A stretch of 64,000 nt of DNA from Flavobacteriales bacterium (GTDB lineage Bacteria; Bacteroidota; Bacteroidia; Flavobacteriales_F; PHOS-HE28), in assembly GCA_016717305.1 (NCBI GenBank), contig JADKFY010000028.1, forward strand, positions 1 to 64,000. Direction: 5' to 3'. Below the pieces are notes generated by a model, which searched no databases, had not been told where the DNA came from, and was given only the letters and a program-made list of their open reading frames with translations. This document shows positions 17,423 to 25,750 of the stretch, in pieces; position 1 is the stretch's first letter; each line of letters opens with the position of its first letter. Both the position numbers and the translations under genes were made by a program.

Positions 17423-18826
17423 GTGTCCGCACCCAAGACCTTTTCCGAGGCCCGTACCGCCCTTGCTGAAGGAGGAAGTGTGCGCAGTGCTACAGAAGCA
17501 GCTCTTGCTTCCGCCGAAGCGCACAAGGACCTCAACGCTTTTCTGGAGCTCTTCCCCGACACCGCATTGGCGCAGGCCGCCCGTGTGGATGCCGCTCTTA
17601 CTGCGGGCACTGCAGGACCATTGGCCGGTATGGTCATCAGTATCAAGGACAACCTGTGCTACAAGGGCCATAAAGTCACCGCAGCCTCCAAGATCCTGGA
17701 AGGCTTCACCTCACTTTACACCGCCACTGCCTTGGAGCGCTTGCTCGCTGCCGATGCCGTGATCCTGGGCCGCACCAATTGCGATGAGTTCGCCATGGGC
17801 AGCAGCAACGAGAACAGCGCCTATGGGAACGTGAAGAACCCGGTGGACCCCACCAAGGTGCCCGGCGGCAGCAGCGGCGGTGCAGCGGCGAGCGTGGCAG
17901 CAGGCATTGTGCAGGTAGCCCTCGGCAGCGATACAGGCGGAAGTATCCGACAACCGGCATCCTTCACCGGAACGATCGGGTTCAAGCCCACGTATGGTCG
18001 CATCAGCAGGTATGGGTTGATCGCCTTCGCCAGCAGCTTCGACCAGATCGGCCCGTTCGCGCACACCGTTGAGGACATCGCCACGGTCTATCAGGTCATG
18101 GCCGGGCACGACCCGAAGGACAGCACCACCAGTAACAAGCCCGTGGAGCCGGTCACCTTGGCACATCCGGGTAAACTCCGGATCGGCTATTTCCGCGAAG
18201 GGTTGGAACGCGCAGGCATGGACCCCGAAGTGGTGGCCCACCTGCAAGCGCACATCGATCGCCTGAAAGCCGAAGGCCACATCGTGGAACCCGTTGAGGT
18301 CCCGTTGATCGATCACCAAGTGCCCACCTACTACATCCTCGCCACGGCCGAGGCCAGCAGCAACCTCGCCCGCTTCGATGGCATCCGCTACGGACACCGC
18401 AGCACGAAAGCGAAGGGCGTGGACGAGACCTACCGACTAAGCCGCAGCGAAGGCTTCGGACCCGAAGTGAAGCGCCGGATCCTGTTGGGCACCTTCGTGC
18501 TCAGCGCGGGGTACTACGATGCGTACTACGGACAAGCACAGCGTGTGCGTCGCATCATCCGTGACCGCACCTTGGAGGCGTGCAGCAACTATGACCTGCT
18601 CTTGGGTCCCACATGCCCCGGCACGGCTTTCGGGCACGGTGCCGTAACGGACCCGATCGCTATGTACTTGCAGGATATTTTCACCGTGCAAGCAAACCTG
18701 GCTGGTGTGCCTGCGATAAGCCTTCCCACCGGTACGCACAGCAACGGTCTGCCCTTCGGCATACAACTCACCACGGCGCCCTTCGCGGAAGCGAAGTTGT
18801 TGGCAGCGGCGAAGGGGTTGTTCTGA
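17423..18826 (+). CDS. gatA: Asp/Glu-tRNA amidotransferase subunit A
   Basis: GatA is the amidase subunit of GatCAB. It releases ammonia from glutamine so that GatB can turn Glu-tRNA(Gln) or Asp-tRNA(Asn) into the amide form. The amidase-signature triad is visible: Lys75 (SIKDN), cis-Ser150 (PGGSSGG) and nucleophile Ser174 (DTGGSIRQP), with spacing equal to that of characterised GatA proteins. Length, 467 residues, is normal. The start is a GTG at 17423, close behind tatA with no room for another promoter. gatB and gatC are not in the window, which is common in this phylum. Confidence 0.94.
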   Translation: MSAPKTFSEARTALAEGGSVRSATEAALASAEAHKDLNAFLELFPDTALAQAARVDAALTAGTAGPLAGMVISIKDNLCYKGHKVTAASKILEGFTSLYTATALERLLAADAVILGRTNCDEFAMGSSNENSAYGNVKNPVDPTKVPGGSSGGAAASVAAGIVQVALGSDTGGSIRQPASFTGTIGFKPTYGRISRYGLIAFASSFDQIGPFAHTVEDIATVYQVMAGHDPKDSTTSNKPVEPVTLAHPGKLRIGYFREGLERAGMDPEVVAHLQAHIDRLKAEGHIVEPVEVPLIDHQVPTYYILATAEASSNLARFDGIRYGHRSTKAKGVDETYRLSRSEGFGPEVKRRILLGTFVLSAGYYDAYYGQAQRVRRIIRDRTLEACSNYDLLLGPTCPGTAFGHGAVTDPIAMYLQDIFTVQANLAGVPAISLPTGTHSNGLPFGIQLTTAPFAEAKLLAAAKGLF

Positions 18827-18855
18827 GCGTTCAAGCGGCACTTTGAGGAACGCGC

Positions 18856-18863
18856 TACCTTCG
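18856..18863 (+). promoter_or_regulatory. -7-like promoter element before the HEPN gene
   Basis: TACCTTCG (TAnnTTYG) ends 5 bases before the ATG at 18869. If used, transcription would start at or next to the start codon, giving a leaderless or nearly leaderless message. Confidence 0.45.
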
Positions 18864-18868
18864 CCGTA

Positions 18869-19264
18869 ATGGAAGCCGACGCTCTGGATCTTACGAGCTT
18901 AATGAATGCCGTATCCCGGTTGGAAGAGGCGTTCGCAGAACCGCCGGCGAACGAATTGGAGCGCGACGGGTGCATCCAGCGTTTCGAATACACATATGAG
19001 CTGTGCTGGAAAATGATGCGACGCCAGTTGGTGCTTATGGAAGCCGGAGATGCCGACCTGTTGGGTCGAAGGGAATTGTTCCGTGAAGCGGCACGCCGTG
19101 GGTTGATCACCGATCCCGAAATGTGGTTCACCTTTCAGAAAGCGCGAAACCTCACAAGCCACAACTACGATCCCGAAAAGGCCGAAGAGACCTACCAAGC
19201 AGCCTTGCTTTTCGTGCCACAGGCACGAGGGTTGTTGAACGCACTTCTCGATCGTCATGCTTGA
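18869..19264 (+). CDS. HEPN-domain toxin, HI0074/HepT-like
   Basis: A 131-residue all-helical protein of the HI0074 nucleotidyltransferase-substrate-binding family (CIQRFEYTYELCWKMMRRQL). It carries the HEPN catalytic signature Rx4H as RNLTSH in its C-terminal half. HEPN toxins of this class cut RNA (tRNA in studied HepT proteins) and are silenced by the partner MNT enzyme through nucleotidylation. The downstream MNT gene overlaps it by eight bases, the usual toxin-first arrangement. A promoter-like TACCTTCG sits just in front. Activity of this copy is inferred from intact motifs; it could also be a diverged, non-toxic pair. Confidence 0.85.
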   Translation: MEADALDLTSLMNAVSRLEEAFAEPPANELERDGCIQRFEYTYELCWKMMRRQLVLMEAGDADLLGRRELFREAARRGLITDPEMWFTFQKARNLTSHNYDPEKAEETYQAALLFVPQARGLLNALLDRHA

Positions 19265-19550
19265 TCTGGACCCCCGCTACCTCGCCATGCTATTTCCGAT
19301 CCTGGATAAGCACGTCCCCGGGGCACGCGTATGGGCATTCGGGAGTCGGGTAAAAGGGACAGCAACGAAGTTCAGCGACCTGGACTTGGCCATCGAAGCA
19401 AGCGAACCTTTGGACCTTCGCACCCTCGCGCTATTGGATCAGGACCTCTCGGACAGCGACCTGCCGATCAAGGTGGATGTGCTGGACCTGGCTGGTCTAA
19501 CGGCCTCTTTCCGGAAATTGGTGGAGGCACAACGGGTGGTGTTGCGTTAA
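19257..19550 (+). CDS. MNT-type nucleotidyltransferase antitoxin (MntA-like)
   Basis: This 97-residue minimal nucleotidyltransferase has the core motif GSRVKGTATKFSDLDL, that is GSx10DxD with both metal-binding aspartates. A third acidic strand follows (IKVDVLDLAG). Family members add AMP residues to a tyrosine near the HEPN active site and so neutralise the partner toxin. It overlaps the HEPN gene and surely shares its transcript. The length is typical. The pair sits between gatA and the transglycosylase gene with no mobile element in sight. Confidence 0.87.
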   Translation: MLDLDPRYLAMLFPILDKHVPGARVWAFGSRVKGTATKFSDLDLAIEASEPLDLRTLALLDQDLSDSDLPIKVDVLDLAGLTASFRKLVEAQRVVLR

Positions 19551-19633
19551 CTGCGGGCGTAAGCCATCGCAGTCTTCCCTCCACACAACAAACCACTACC
19601 GTCTCTCGTAGTAGAACATAGATATCAGCACAT

Positions 19634-19641
19634 TAGATTTG
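19634..19641 (+). promoter_or_regulatory. -7 promoter element for the MltD-like gene
   Basis: TAGATTTG matches TAnnTTTG and ends 5 bases before the ATG at 19647, again predicting an almost leaderless transcript. Confidence 0.5.
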
Positions 19642-19646
19642 TCGCC

Positions 19647-21125
19647 ATGCGAATGAACCGCGCTTTCCTGTTGCTCACCTTGGTGCCTTCGGCGCTGTTG
19701 GCGCAGCCTACGGAGCCGTTGCCGATCTATGCCGATGATGAGGTGTCCAAGCGTTTGGATGATTTGGCCGCTGTACCATGGATCCAGAACTCCCCTTTGC
19801 TGGCCGATACGGTGGCGCTGAACGTACATGGCTTTCCGGCCGGGTATGTGCCGGCGTGGCCAGAAAGCACCTACTTGGCCCGCTTGGAAGCGTTGGATGG
19901 CCAAACGCCGTTCGAACTCACGTACAACAGCGCAGTGCAATCGTACATCGATCTGTATGCAACTCGCAAGCGAGAAATGACCTCGCGCATGTTGGGTTTG
20001 GCGGATCTGTACTTCCCTGTTTTCGAGGAATACCTTGATCGCGCAGGAATGCCCCTCGAGATGAAATACCTCGCCGTGGTGGAAAGTGCGTTGAACCCTT
20101 CGGCACGTTCGCGGGCCGGAGCGGTAGGTCTATGGCAGTTCATGATGCCCACTGGGAAGATGTTCGGACTGGACGTGACCAGCTATGTGGACGAACGGCA
20201 TGACGTGTACCAGAGCACTGAAGCAGCTTGCAAATACCTCAAATACCTCTATGGCCTCTACGACAATTGGGAGCTCGCCTTGGCCGCGTACAATTGCGGG
20301 CCGGGCAATGTGAACAAGGCCATTCGCCGCAGCGGTGGGGTGAAGGACTATTGGAAGATCTACGATCACCTGCCACGTGAAACTCGGGGTTATGTGCCCG
20401 CCTTCATTGCGGTGAACTACATCTACGCCCATGCTGCTGAACACAACCTGTATCCGGTGGCACCAGTCTATTGCTTACACCAAGTAGATACCATTCAGGT
20501 CTGCTATCCATTGGATCTGGCCGGCTTGGCACGGTTGACCGGCGCGGAGCCGCAAGAGGTACTGGCTCTTAACCCCACTTTCAAATTGGGTGTTGTTCCA
20601 CCGGTGAAGGAACCCGTAACGCTCTATCTCCCAAAAGCCGCCGCTGGCATTTTCGTAAGCAATGAGGACAGCTTGAAGGTTGCCTTGTTGGAGAAGAAGG
20701 GTTCCACCACGGAAGAAGTCAACGAGGTTGAGGCAGTTGCAACGACCTCTCTCGAACGCACTATTTCCTCGCCTAAATACCACACGGTGCGCAGTGGTGA
20801 GTCATTGGGGTCCATTGCGACGAAGTACCGCACAAGTGTTTCGGCCTTGAAGAGCATGAACAGTATACGCGGTACACTCATCCGTGCTGGTCAACGATTG
20901 AAGGTGGGCACCACCACTAAGACGGTAACGGCGCATGCACCAACGGAAGTACAACGTGCTGATGCATTCTTGTACTACGAAGTGCAGGCGGGGGATACCT
21001 TGAACAACATCGCGGACAAGCATCCAGGTGTCACAGTGGATGACCTACGCCGGTTGAATGCCGATCTGAAGGACGGGAATTGGAGCCCGGTCGCAAGATC
21101 AAGGTGGGCGGAGAGAGGTGGATCC
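19647..21125 (+). CDS. MltD-like membrane-bound lytic murein transglycosylase with LysM domains
   Basis: A signal peptide (MRMNRAFLLLTLVPSALLAQ) is followed by an SLT domain that cleaves the glycan strand of peptidoglycan to anhydro products. The catalytic Glu146 lies in VVESALNPSARSRAGAVGLW, and AAYNCGPGNVNKA and YVPAFIAVNYIYA are further family marks. Two LysM peptidoglycan-binding units follow (YHTVRSGESLGSIATKYRTS and YYEVQAGDTLNNIADKHPGV). The frame then runs without a stop into the DUF4837 lipoprotein. In a neighbouring frame the expected ending (LEPGRKIKVGG) is seen at about 21080, so I think one T was lost there and the fusion is not real. The end coordinate is therefore approximate. 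Confidence 0.85.
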
Positions 21126-22163
21126 ATGCGCGTGTTGTTGCACACGTTGTTGTTCGCGCTCCTGTTCACAGCATGTGCGGGTGGCGAACGGCACCTCCCG
21201 AATTCTTCTGGTGCACAGGGTGAAGTTTTGGTGGTGATGTCCAAGGGGCATTGGGAAAGCGAACCCGGGGCGTTGGTCCGTGGCATATTGGAACAGCCCT
21301 TGGTGAACCTTCCGCAACGCGAACCCCGCTTCAAGGTGGTCCAGTGTGCGCCGAAGGATTTCGGATCCCTATTGCAAACGCACCATACCGTTCTACTGGC
21401 CAGCATCGGTGATAGCGACACCGCTACGACACGTCCATTGATCGATCGGTATGCTCGTGGCCAGTTGGTGATGCAGATCGCGGCATCCAACGCAACTGCG
21501 TGGAACCGTGTCTTTGCTTCCGATGCCGACGCGATCGTATCTGCGTTTGAACGGCACCAATTGGAACGCGTAGCGAAGAGACTGAAAAAGGAGCGCGACG
21601 CGGAGTTGGCGAACAAGATCGAAGCCTACCACGGGATCACCATGGACATTCCCGGTGGTTACAAAGTGATGGAGCAAGCGCACAACACCACATGGTTGCA
21701 ACGCGACCGGTTGATGTCCGGCGCGGGCCTGGAGCACAACACGATCGAAGGGCTGTTGATCCATCACCACCTGTACCATGGCAAAACGGACTTCAGCGTA
21801 TTGAACTTGGTGGACCTGCGCGATTCAGTTACGCGCGTTACGGTGGAAGGCCCGGTGCCCGGATCATACATGATCGTGCAACGCAGCTTCGAGACCTTGG
21901 ACCTAATGCCACAGGGCAAAGCAGTGCAACTGAACGGCAACTACGCGTACCTCATGCACGGCTTGTTCGGTATGGAGGGTGCGAAGATGGGAGGTCCGTT
22001 CGTGAGCTTAAGCACGGTATGTGAGCGTGAAGGAAGGTTGATCACTGTAGAAGGCTTTGTGTACGCACCGCAGTTCAACAAGCGGGAGTACATCCGTGAA
22101 TTGGAAGCGATACTTTTTTCGATGCGTTTATCTCCGCGGTGCATTCCGCTGAAGGCCAACTGA
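21126..22163 (+). CDS. DUF4837 family lipoprotein
   Basis: The ATG at 21126 begins its own lipoprotein signal (MRVLLHTLLFALLFTACAGG), which argues that this is a separate protein although it is in frame with the upstream gene. The body fits DUF4837, a Bacteroidota family of unknown function (GEVLVVMSKGHWESEPGALV; QREPRFKVVQCAPKDF; HNTTWLQRDRLMSGAGLEHN; FGMEGAKMGGPFVSLSTVCE). Length, 345 residues, is usual. It follows the transglycosylase directly, so both probably act at the cell wall or outer membrane. No catalytic motif is visible. Confidence 0.85.
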   Translation: MRVLLHTLLFALLFTACAGGERHLPNSSGAQGEVLVVMSKGHWESEPGALVRGILEQPLVNLPQREPRFKVVQCAPKDFGSLLQTHHTVLLASIGDSDTATTRPLIDRYARGQLVMQIAASNATAWNRVFASDADAIVSAFERHQLERVAKRLKKERDAELANKIEAYHGITMDIPGGYKVMEQAHNTTWLQRDRLMSGAGLEHNTIEGLLIHHHLYHGKTDFSVLNLVDLRDSVTRVTVEGPVPGSYMIVQRSFETLDLMPQGKAVQLNGNYAYLMHGLFGMEGAKMGGPFVSLSTVCEREGRLITVEGFVYAPQFNKREYIRELEAILFSMRLSPRCIPLKAN

Positions 22164-22296
22164 TAGAAGCGTAATCGGTCGAAGTTATCCACACCTTCGC
22201 CGATGTCTGTTGATAATTCAACGAAGGAAAGGGCGACGGGATCATCTAATTTGGGTGTGCCGTTGAGACAGGATTTACGTCGATCCGGCCTTCGCC

Positions 22297-22548
22297 ATGG
22301 AACTCTCCAACATTCGCCCATACGCCCATAAGCACTGTCGTTTCAAGTTACGCAATGGTCGGGAAGTGTTCGGCGTGATCTGGGAAGTGGAGACCGACGA
22401 AGTCCCAACCGGAGACACGGCGGACAAGCATTTATTCTTCGCCAGCATCGGCGATTACGAGCGTTTGCAGCACGAGCCGCAACGGCCTGTAAGCGTGATC
22501 GACATGCCGCCGGAAGAGATCCTTCACGTGGAGAGTCTCGCAAGCTGA
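22297..22548 (+). CDS. Small conserved-looking protein of unknown function
   Basis: An 83-residue cytoplasmic-looking protein with no signal peptide or membrane segment. The sequence alternates short beta-like strands (HCRFKLRNGREVFGVIWEV; HLFFASIGDYERL; PVSVIDMPPEEILHVESL) and ends acidic. The pattern recalls small Sm-like or SH3-like barrels, but I do not recognise a family. GGCCTTCGCC lies directly before the ATG. Coding character is good and no other frame competes. It is followed by a palindromic repeat region and then a convergent peptidase gene. Confidence 0.6.
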   Translation: MELSNIRPYAHKHCRFKLRNGREVFGVIWEVETDEVPTGDTADKHLFFASIGDYERLQHEPQRPVSVIDMPPEEILHVESLAS

Positions 22549-22618
22549 ACGAGTGCGCTGAGCGAACCGATCCGCTGTGTTTGCTGAAATTCCGAAGGCC
22601 TCTAGTTCAACAAAATAT

Positions 22619-22721
22619 GCCCTGAAAGAGCGAAATAGCACAGCGATGGTCCCGCAGTACTGCGGGATTGACCCATTGATTCGTAGCTATGCGGGAATTC
22701 CAAGCCCTGAAAGGGCGAAAC
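22619..22721. repeat. REP-like intergenic repeat with palindrome
   Basis: Two copies of GCCCTGAAAGRGCGAAA lie in the same direction at 22619-22635 and 22704-22720, 85 bases apart. Between them is a perfect 18-base palindrome at 22650-22667 (TCCCGCAGT/ACTGCGGGA). Similar CCCTGAAAGGGCG words are familiar to me as dispersed intergenic repeats in Bacteroidota genomes. It lies between convergent genes, where it may also act as a terminator. Confidence 0.55.
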
Positions 22722-22811
22722 ATTCCAATCCGTCCCGCTTTTCTCTGATCAAGTTCGATCTTGACCACTGGTTCGGTGCCCATAAGACGGCCATCAACGA
22801 CCCTTGATCAA

Positions 22812-24983
22812 CTACTTCATCTTTCCCGCGCGCCACAACAAGAACGCGTAGTTGCGTGCGACTTCCTTCAACGCCTCGAACCGTCCGGAGTTGCCACCAT
22901 GACCGGCGTCCATGTTGATGTGCATCAGGATCGGCTCCTTGCCTTCTTGGTGTTCGCGTACACGCTGTACCCATTTTGCCGGTTCCCAGTACTGCACTTG
23001 GCCATCATGGAAACCCGTTCCCACGAGCATGGCGGGGTAGGCCTGATCGCGCACGTTGTCGTACGGCGAATAGCTTAGCATGCGGTCGTAAGCCTCCTTT
23101 TCTTTAGGGTCGCCCCACTCTTCGAATTCGCCGGTGGTAAGCGGTATGCTCTCATCCAGCATGGTGGTCACCACATCCACGAAGGGTACTTCGGCGATGA
23201 TCCCGTTCCATAGATCAGGTCGCATGTTGACTACAGCGCCCATGAGCAAGCCTCCAGCGCTTCCGCCCCAAGCGTAGACCTGTTCCTTCGCGGCATACTT
23301 CCGCTTTACCAGATCTTCCGCACAATCGATGAAATCCGTGAAGGTGTTCATCTTGTGTTCCATCTTGCCTTCCTCGTACCACTCGCGACCCAGGTCCTCG
23401 CCGCCGCGGATATGGGCGATCGCAAAAACGAAACCACGGTCAAGTAAGGATACGCGTGCACTGCTGAATCGCGGTTCCACCGTAATGCCGTAACTACCGT
23501 ATCCATAAAGAAGCAATGGAGCACTACCGTCCAGTGCAGTGCCTTTGTGGTACACCATCGAAACAGGGACCAATGCGCCATCGCGCGCTTTTACCCGTAT
23601 CCGTTCGCTCGCATAATCCTGCGGGTTGAAGGTTCCGATCACCTCCTGCTGTTTCAAGAGCTTGTCTGCCCTGGTGTTCAGGTCATGCTCGAAGATGCTC
23701 TGCGGCGTGGTCAACGAAGTGTAGCCGTATCGGAGTTTGTCGCTGTCCCATTCCGGATTGGTACCTGCGTTACACACGTAGGCCGGATCGTTGAAGTTGA
23801 TGGTGTGCTCAACACCATCGCTGTAGCGTCGCACTACCATGTGCGTTAGCCCTTCGCGCCTTTCGGTCACTACTAAATGGTTCTTGAAGGTCTCGATATC
23901 CTCCAAGAGCACATCGTCACGATGAGGGATCACCTCCTTCCAATTGCCCTTATCGGCTGTTCCGTTCTCAGGGCATTCCATCAAGCGGAAGTTGAGCGCG
24001 TCCCAATTGGTGATGATGTACCATTTTCCCGGTGCTCCCGGCTCGTGCATCACCGTGTGTTCATGCTCCTCCTCGCGCTGCAGGAATATTTTGAATGTTC
24101 CGTCCGGGTCATTCACCGGCAACATGCGGTATTCGCTGCTGGTGCTGCTTTCCGTAACGATCATCACGTAGCTGTTGGATCTGCTCCGGTACACATCGCA
24201 ACTGAAGGCGGGGTCGGTCTCCTCGAAGACCACTACATCCGTTTCGGGGTCGGTGCCCAAGGTGTGTCGGTAGATCCTGTAGCTCCGCAACACTTCATCC
24301 TGTCTTGGGTAGAACACGGTCTTGTCATCGGCCCATGCACAACCCCCTGCGGTGTTCGCGATCACATCGGGGAGTTCCTTTCCGGTGAATAAATTCCGGA
24401 ATCGAAGTTCGTACTGCCTGCGCCCCACCTTGTCCTCGCTGTACCCGGCATATTCGTTCCCCGGCGCAATGTCGTAATCGGCCAGGTCGTAATAGCTCGA
24501 TCCCTCGGCCATCAGGTTCTCGTTGAAGATGTCCACCTCCTGCGCTCCGGCCACATCTTGTTTGCGCACATGGACGGGGTACTCCTTGCCTTCCTCGTAG
24601 CGGTGGTGGTACCAGTACCCGTTCTCGCGATAGGGAATGCTCACATCCTCTTCCTTGATACGTGCCTTGATCTCGGTATAGAGCTCTTCGCGCAGTTGTT
24701 CCACCGGCTCCAACATGGCTTCGCAATACGCGTTCTCTGCATCCAAATGGGCCACCACTTCCTTGGTGTGGGCATCGGGTACCGTTTCGTTGCGTTGGTC
24801 CTCGGTCAGCTGCAGCCAATAGTATTCGTCCAAGCGCTCCTGTCCGTGGGCCTTTATGGTGTGCGTTCGTTTTGGGGCTAGGGGCGGTGCTACCGTCGCG
24901 GTGTTGTCCATGGATACTTGGTCGTTGCTACAGCCCTGACCTAAGAGCACGAGAAGTGGCAAATAGGGCAGGACGTTGCGCAT
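22812..24983 (-). CDS. Prolyl oligopeptidase-family serine peptidase, oligopeptidase B-like lipoprotein
   Basis: The start at 24983 (MRNVLPYLPLLVLLGQGC) is a lipoprotein signal, so the enzyme is exported. The 723-residue chain has the S9A plan: a short N-terminal helix region, a seven-bladed propeller (about 90-450) and a C-terminal alpha/beta hydrolase. The triad is visible: Ser575 in GGSAGG, Asp660 in TGFHDGQVQYWEPAKW and His695 in DAGHGGNSGR. RGGEDLGREWYEEGK and LLYGYGSYG are oligopeptidase B marks, suggesting cleavage after basic residues in short peptides. recO ends 41 bases upstream on the same strand. Periplasmic peptide degradation is the likely job. Confidence 0.9.
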   Translation of the reverse strand: MRNVLPYLPLLVLLGQGCSNDQVSMDNTATVAPPLAPKRTHTIKAHGQERLDEYYWLQLTEDQRNETVPDAHTKEVVAHLDAENAYCEAMLEPVEQLREELYTEIKARIKEEDVSIPYRENGYWYHHRYEEGKEYPVHVRKQDVAGAQEVDIFNENLMAEGSSYYDLADYDIAPGNEYAGYSEDKVGRRQYELRFRNLFTGKELPDVIANTAGGCAWADDKTVFYPRQDEVLRSYRIYRHTLGTDPETDVVVFEETDPAFSCDVYRSRSNSYVMIVTESSTSSEYRMLPVNDPDGTFKIFLQREEEHEHTVMHEPGAPGKWYIITNWDALNFRLMECPENGTADKGNWKEVIPHRDDVLLEDIETFKNHLVVTERREGLTHMVVRRYSDGVEHTINFNDPAYVCNAGTNPEWDSDKLRYGYTSLTTPQSIFEHDLNTRADKLLKQQEVIGTFNPQDYASERIRVKARDGALVPVSMVYHKGTALDGSAPLLLYGYGSYGITVEPRFSSARVSLLDRGFVFAIAHIRGGEDLGREWYEEGKMEHKMNTFTDFIDCAEDLVKRKYAAKEQVYAWGGSAGGLLMGAVVNMRPDLWNGIIAEVPFVDVVTTMLDESIPLTTGEFEEWGDPKEKEAYDRMLSYSPYDNVRDQAYPAMLVGTGFHDGQVQYWEPAKWVQRVREHQEGKEPILMHINMDAGHGGNSGRFEALKEVARNYAFLLWRAGKMK

Positions 24984-25024
24984 AGCGGAAAAGGAGGCGC
25001 AAGTTAGCGCTGGTCCGTGGGGGA

Positions 25025-25738
25025 TCAATTGAAGACCTGATGAAGGACGGCAGGCGAACGTAATTCGCCGAGGCCTTCGAGGTGCATGCGGTAGTAGAGC
25101 AATAGGTGGTCCAAGAGGTCCCGGCGTTCGCTAGCGGGCATGCGCCTTGGTATGGTCGCATCGAATTCCTCGGTCAACAAATGGGCAAGGTGCTCTGAGA
25201 GTACGATCCCCAACGTGTGGCCATGGGCCGCAGCACCTCGTATGAACTCACCTTCCTTCAGGTCGAAACGGTCTTCACCCGGTGCCGGTGGCGAGGGCCG
25301 GAACCCCAGTTCGCCGCTTAGTTTAATCAGGAAAAGGACAGGGTAGTTGCGCATATCCGGCACCGTATCCAAGGCTTCCAAGGCATGTTCCAGAAAGTTG
25401 TACAGGTCCGGATCGTTCGCTTCACCACGCAACACGTTGTACAATACTTCTTGAGCGAAGATCGCCAGTGTACCACGCACAGCATCGTACGGGACGTTCG
25501 CATAGGGCCGGTCCACACGCATTTCCCGCATATGCTGGATCTCCCGCTCGGGGTGCTCGTCCACCACCATCTCTACGCGGTTCAATGGCTGCAGGGCGGC
25601 AGCAGCCACCCCGGTCTTTCCACCTACGCGCACCATGTAGGATCGCATTCCGAAGACTTCGGTAAAGACTTTCAGCACCACCGTACGGTCGCCGTGCTTG
25701 ATGGTCTTGATCACGAAGGCACGTGTGGTATGGAGCAT
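25025..25738 (-). CDS. recO: DNA repair protein RecO
   Basis: RecO with RecR loads RecA onto SSB-coated single-stranded DNA during gap repair. The 237-residue length is normal. The N-terminal OB fold is recognisable (FVIKTIKHGDRTVVLKVFTE, YMVRVGG) and the middle helical part matches family sequence (AQEVLYNVLRGEANDPDLYN; NYPVLFLIKLSGELGFRP). The zinc-binding cysteines of some RecO proteins are absent, as often in this phylum. The start lies 13 bases from the end of the PorZ-like gene, and the oligopeptidase gene follows, so the three may share a transcript. Confidence 0.9.
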   Translation of the reverse strand: MLHTTRAFVIKTIKHGDRTVVLKVFTEVFGMRSYMVRVGGKTGVAAAALQPLNRVEMVVDEHPEREIQHMREMRVDRPYANVPYDAVRGTLAIFAQEVLYNVLRGEANDPDLYNFLEHALEALDTVPDMRNYPVLFLIKLSGELGFRPSPPAPGEDRFDLKEGEFIRGAAAHGHTLGIVLSEHLAHLLTEEFDATIPRRMPASERRDLLDHLLLYYRMHLEGLGELRSPAVLHQVFN

Positions 25739-25750
25739 GGTATGCCCGTG

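Noticed and set aside
22619..22721. Two short direct repeats considered as a minimal CRISPR or IS end.
   Set aside because: Only two copies, an 85-base period and an internal palindrome fit a REP-like element better. There is no transposase nearby.
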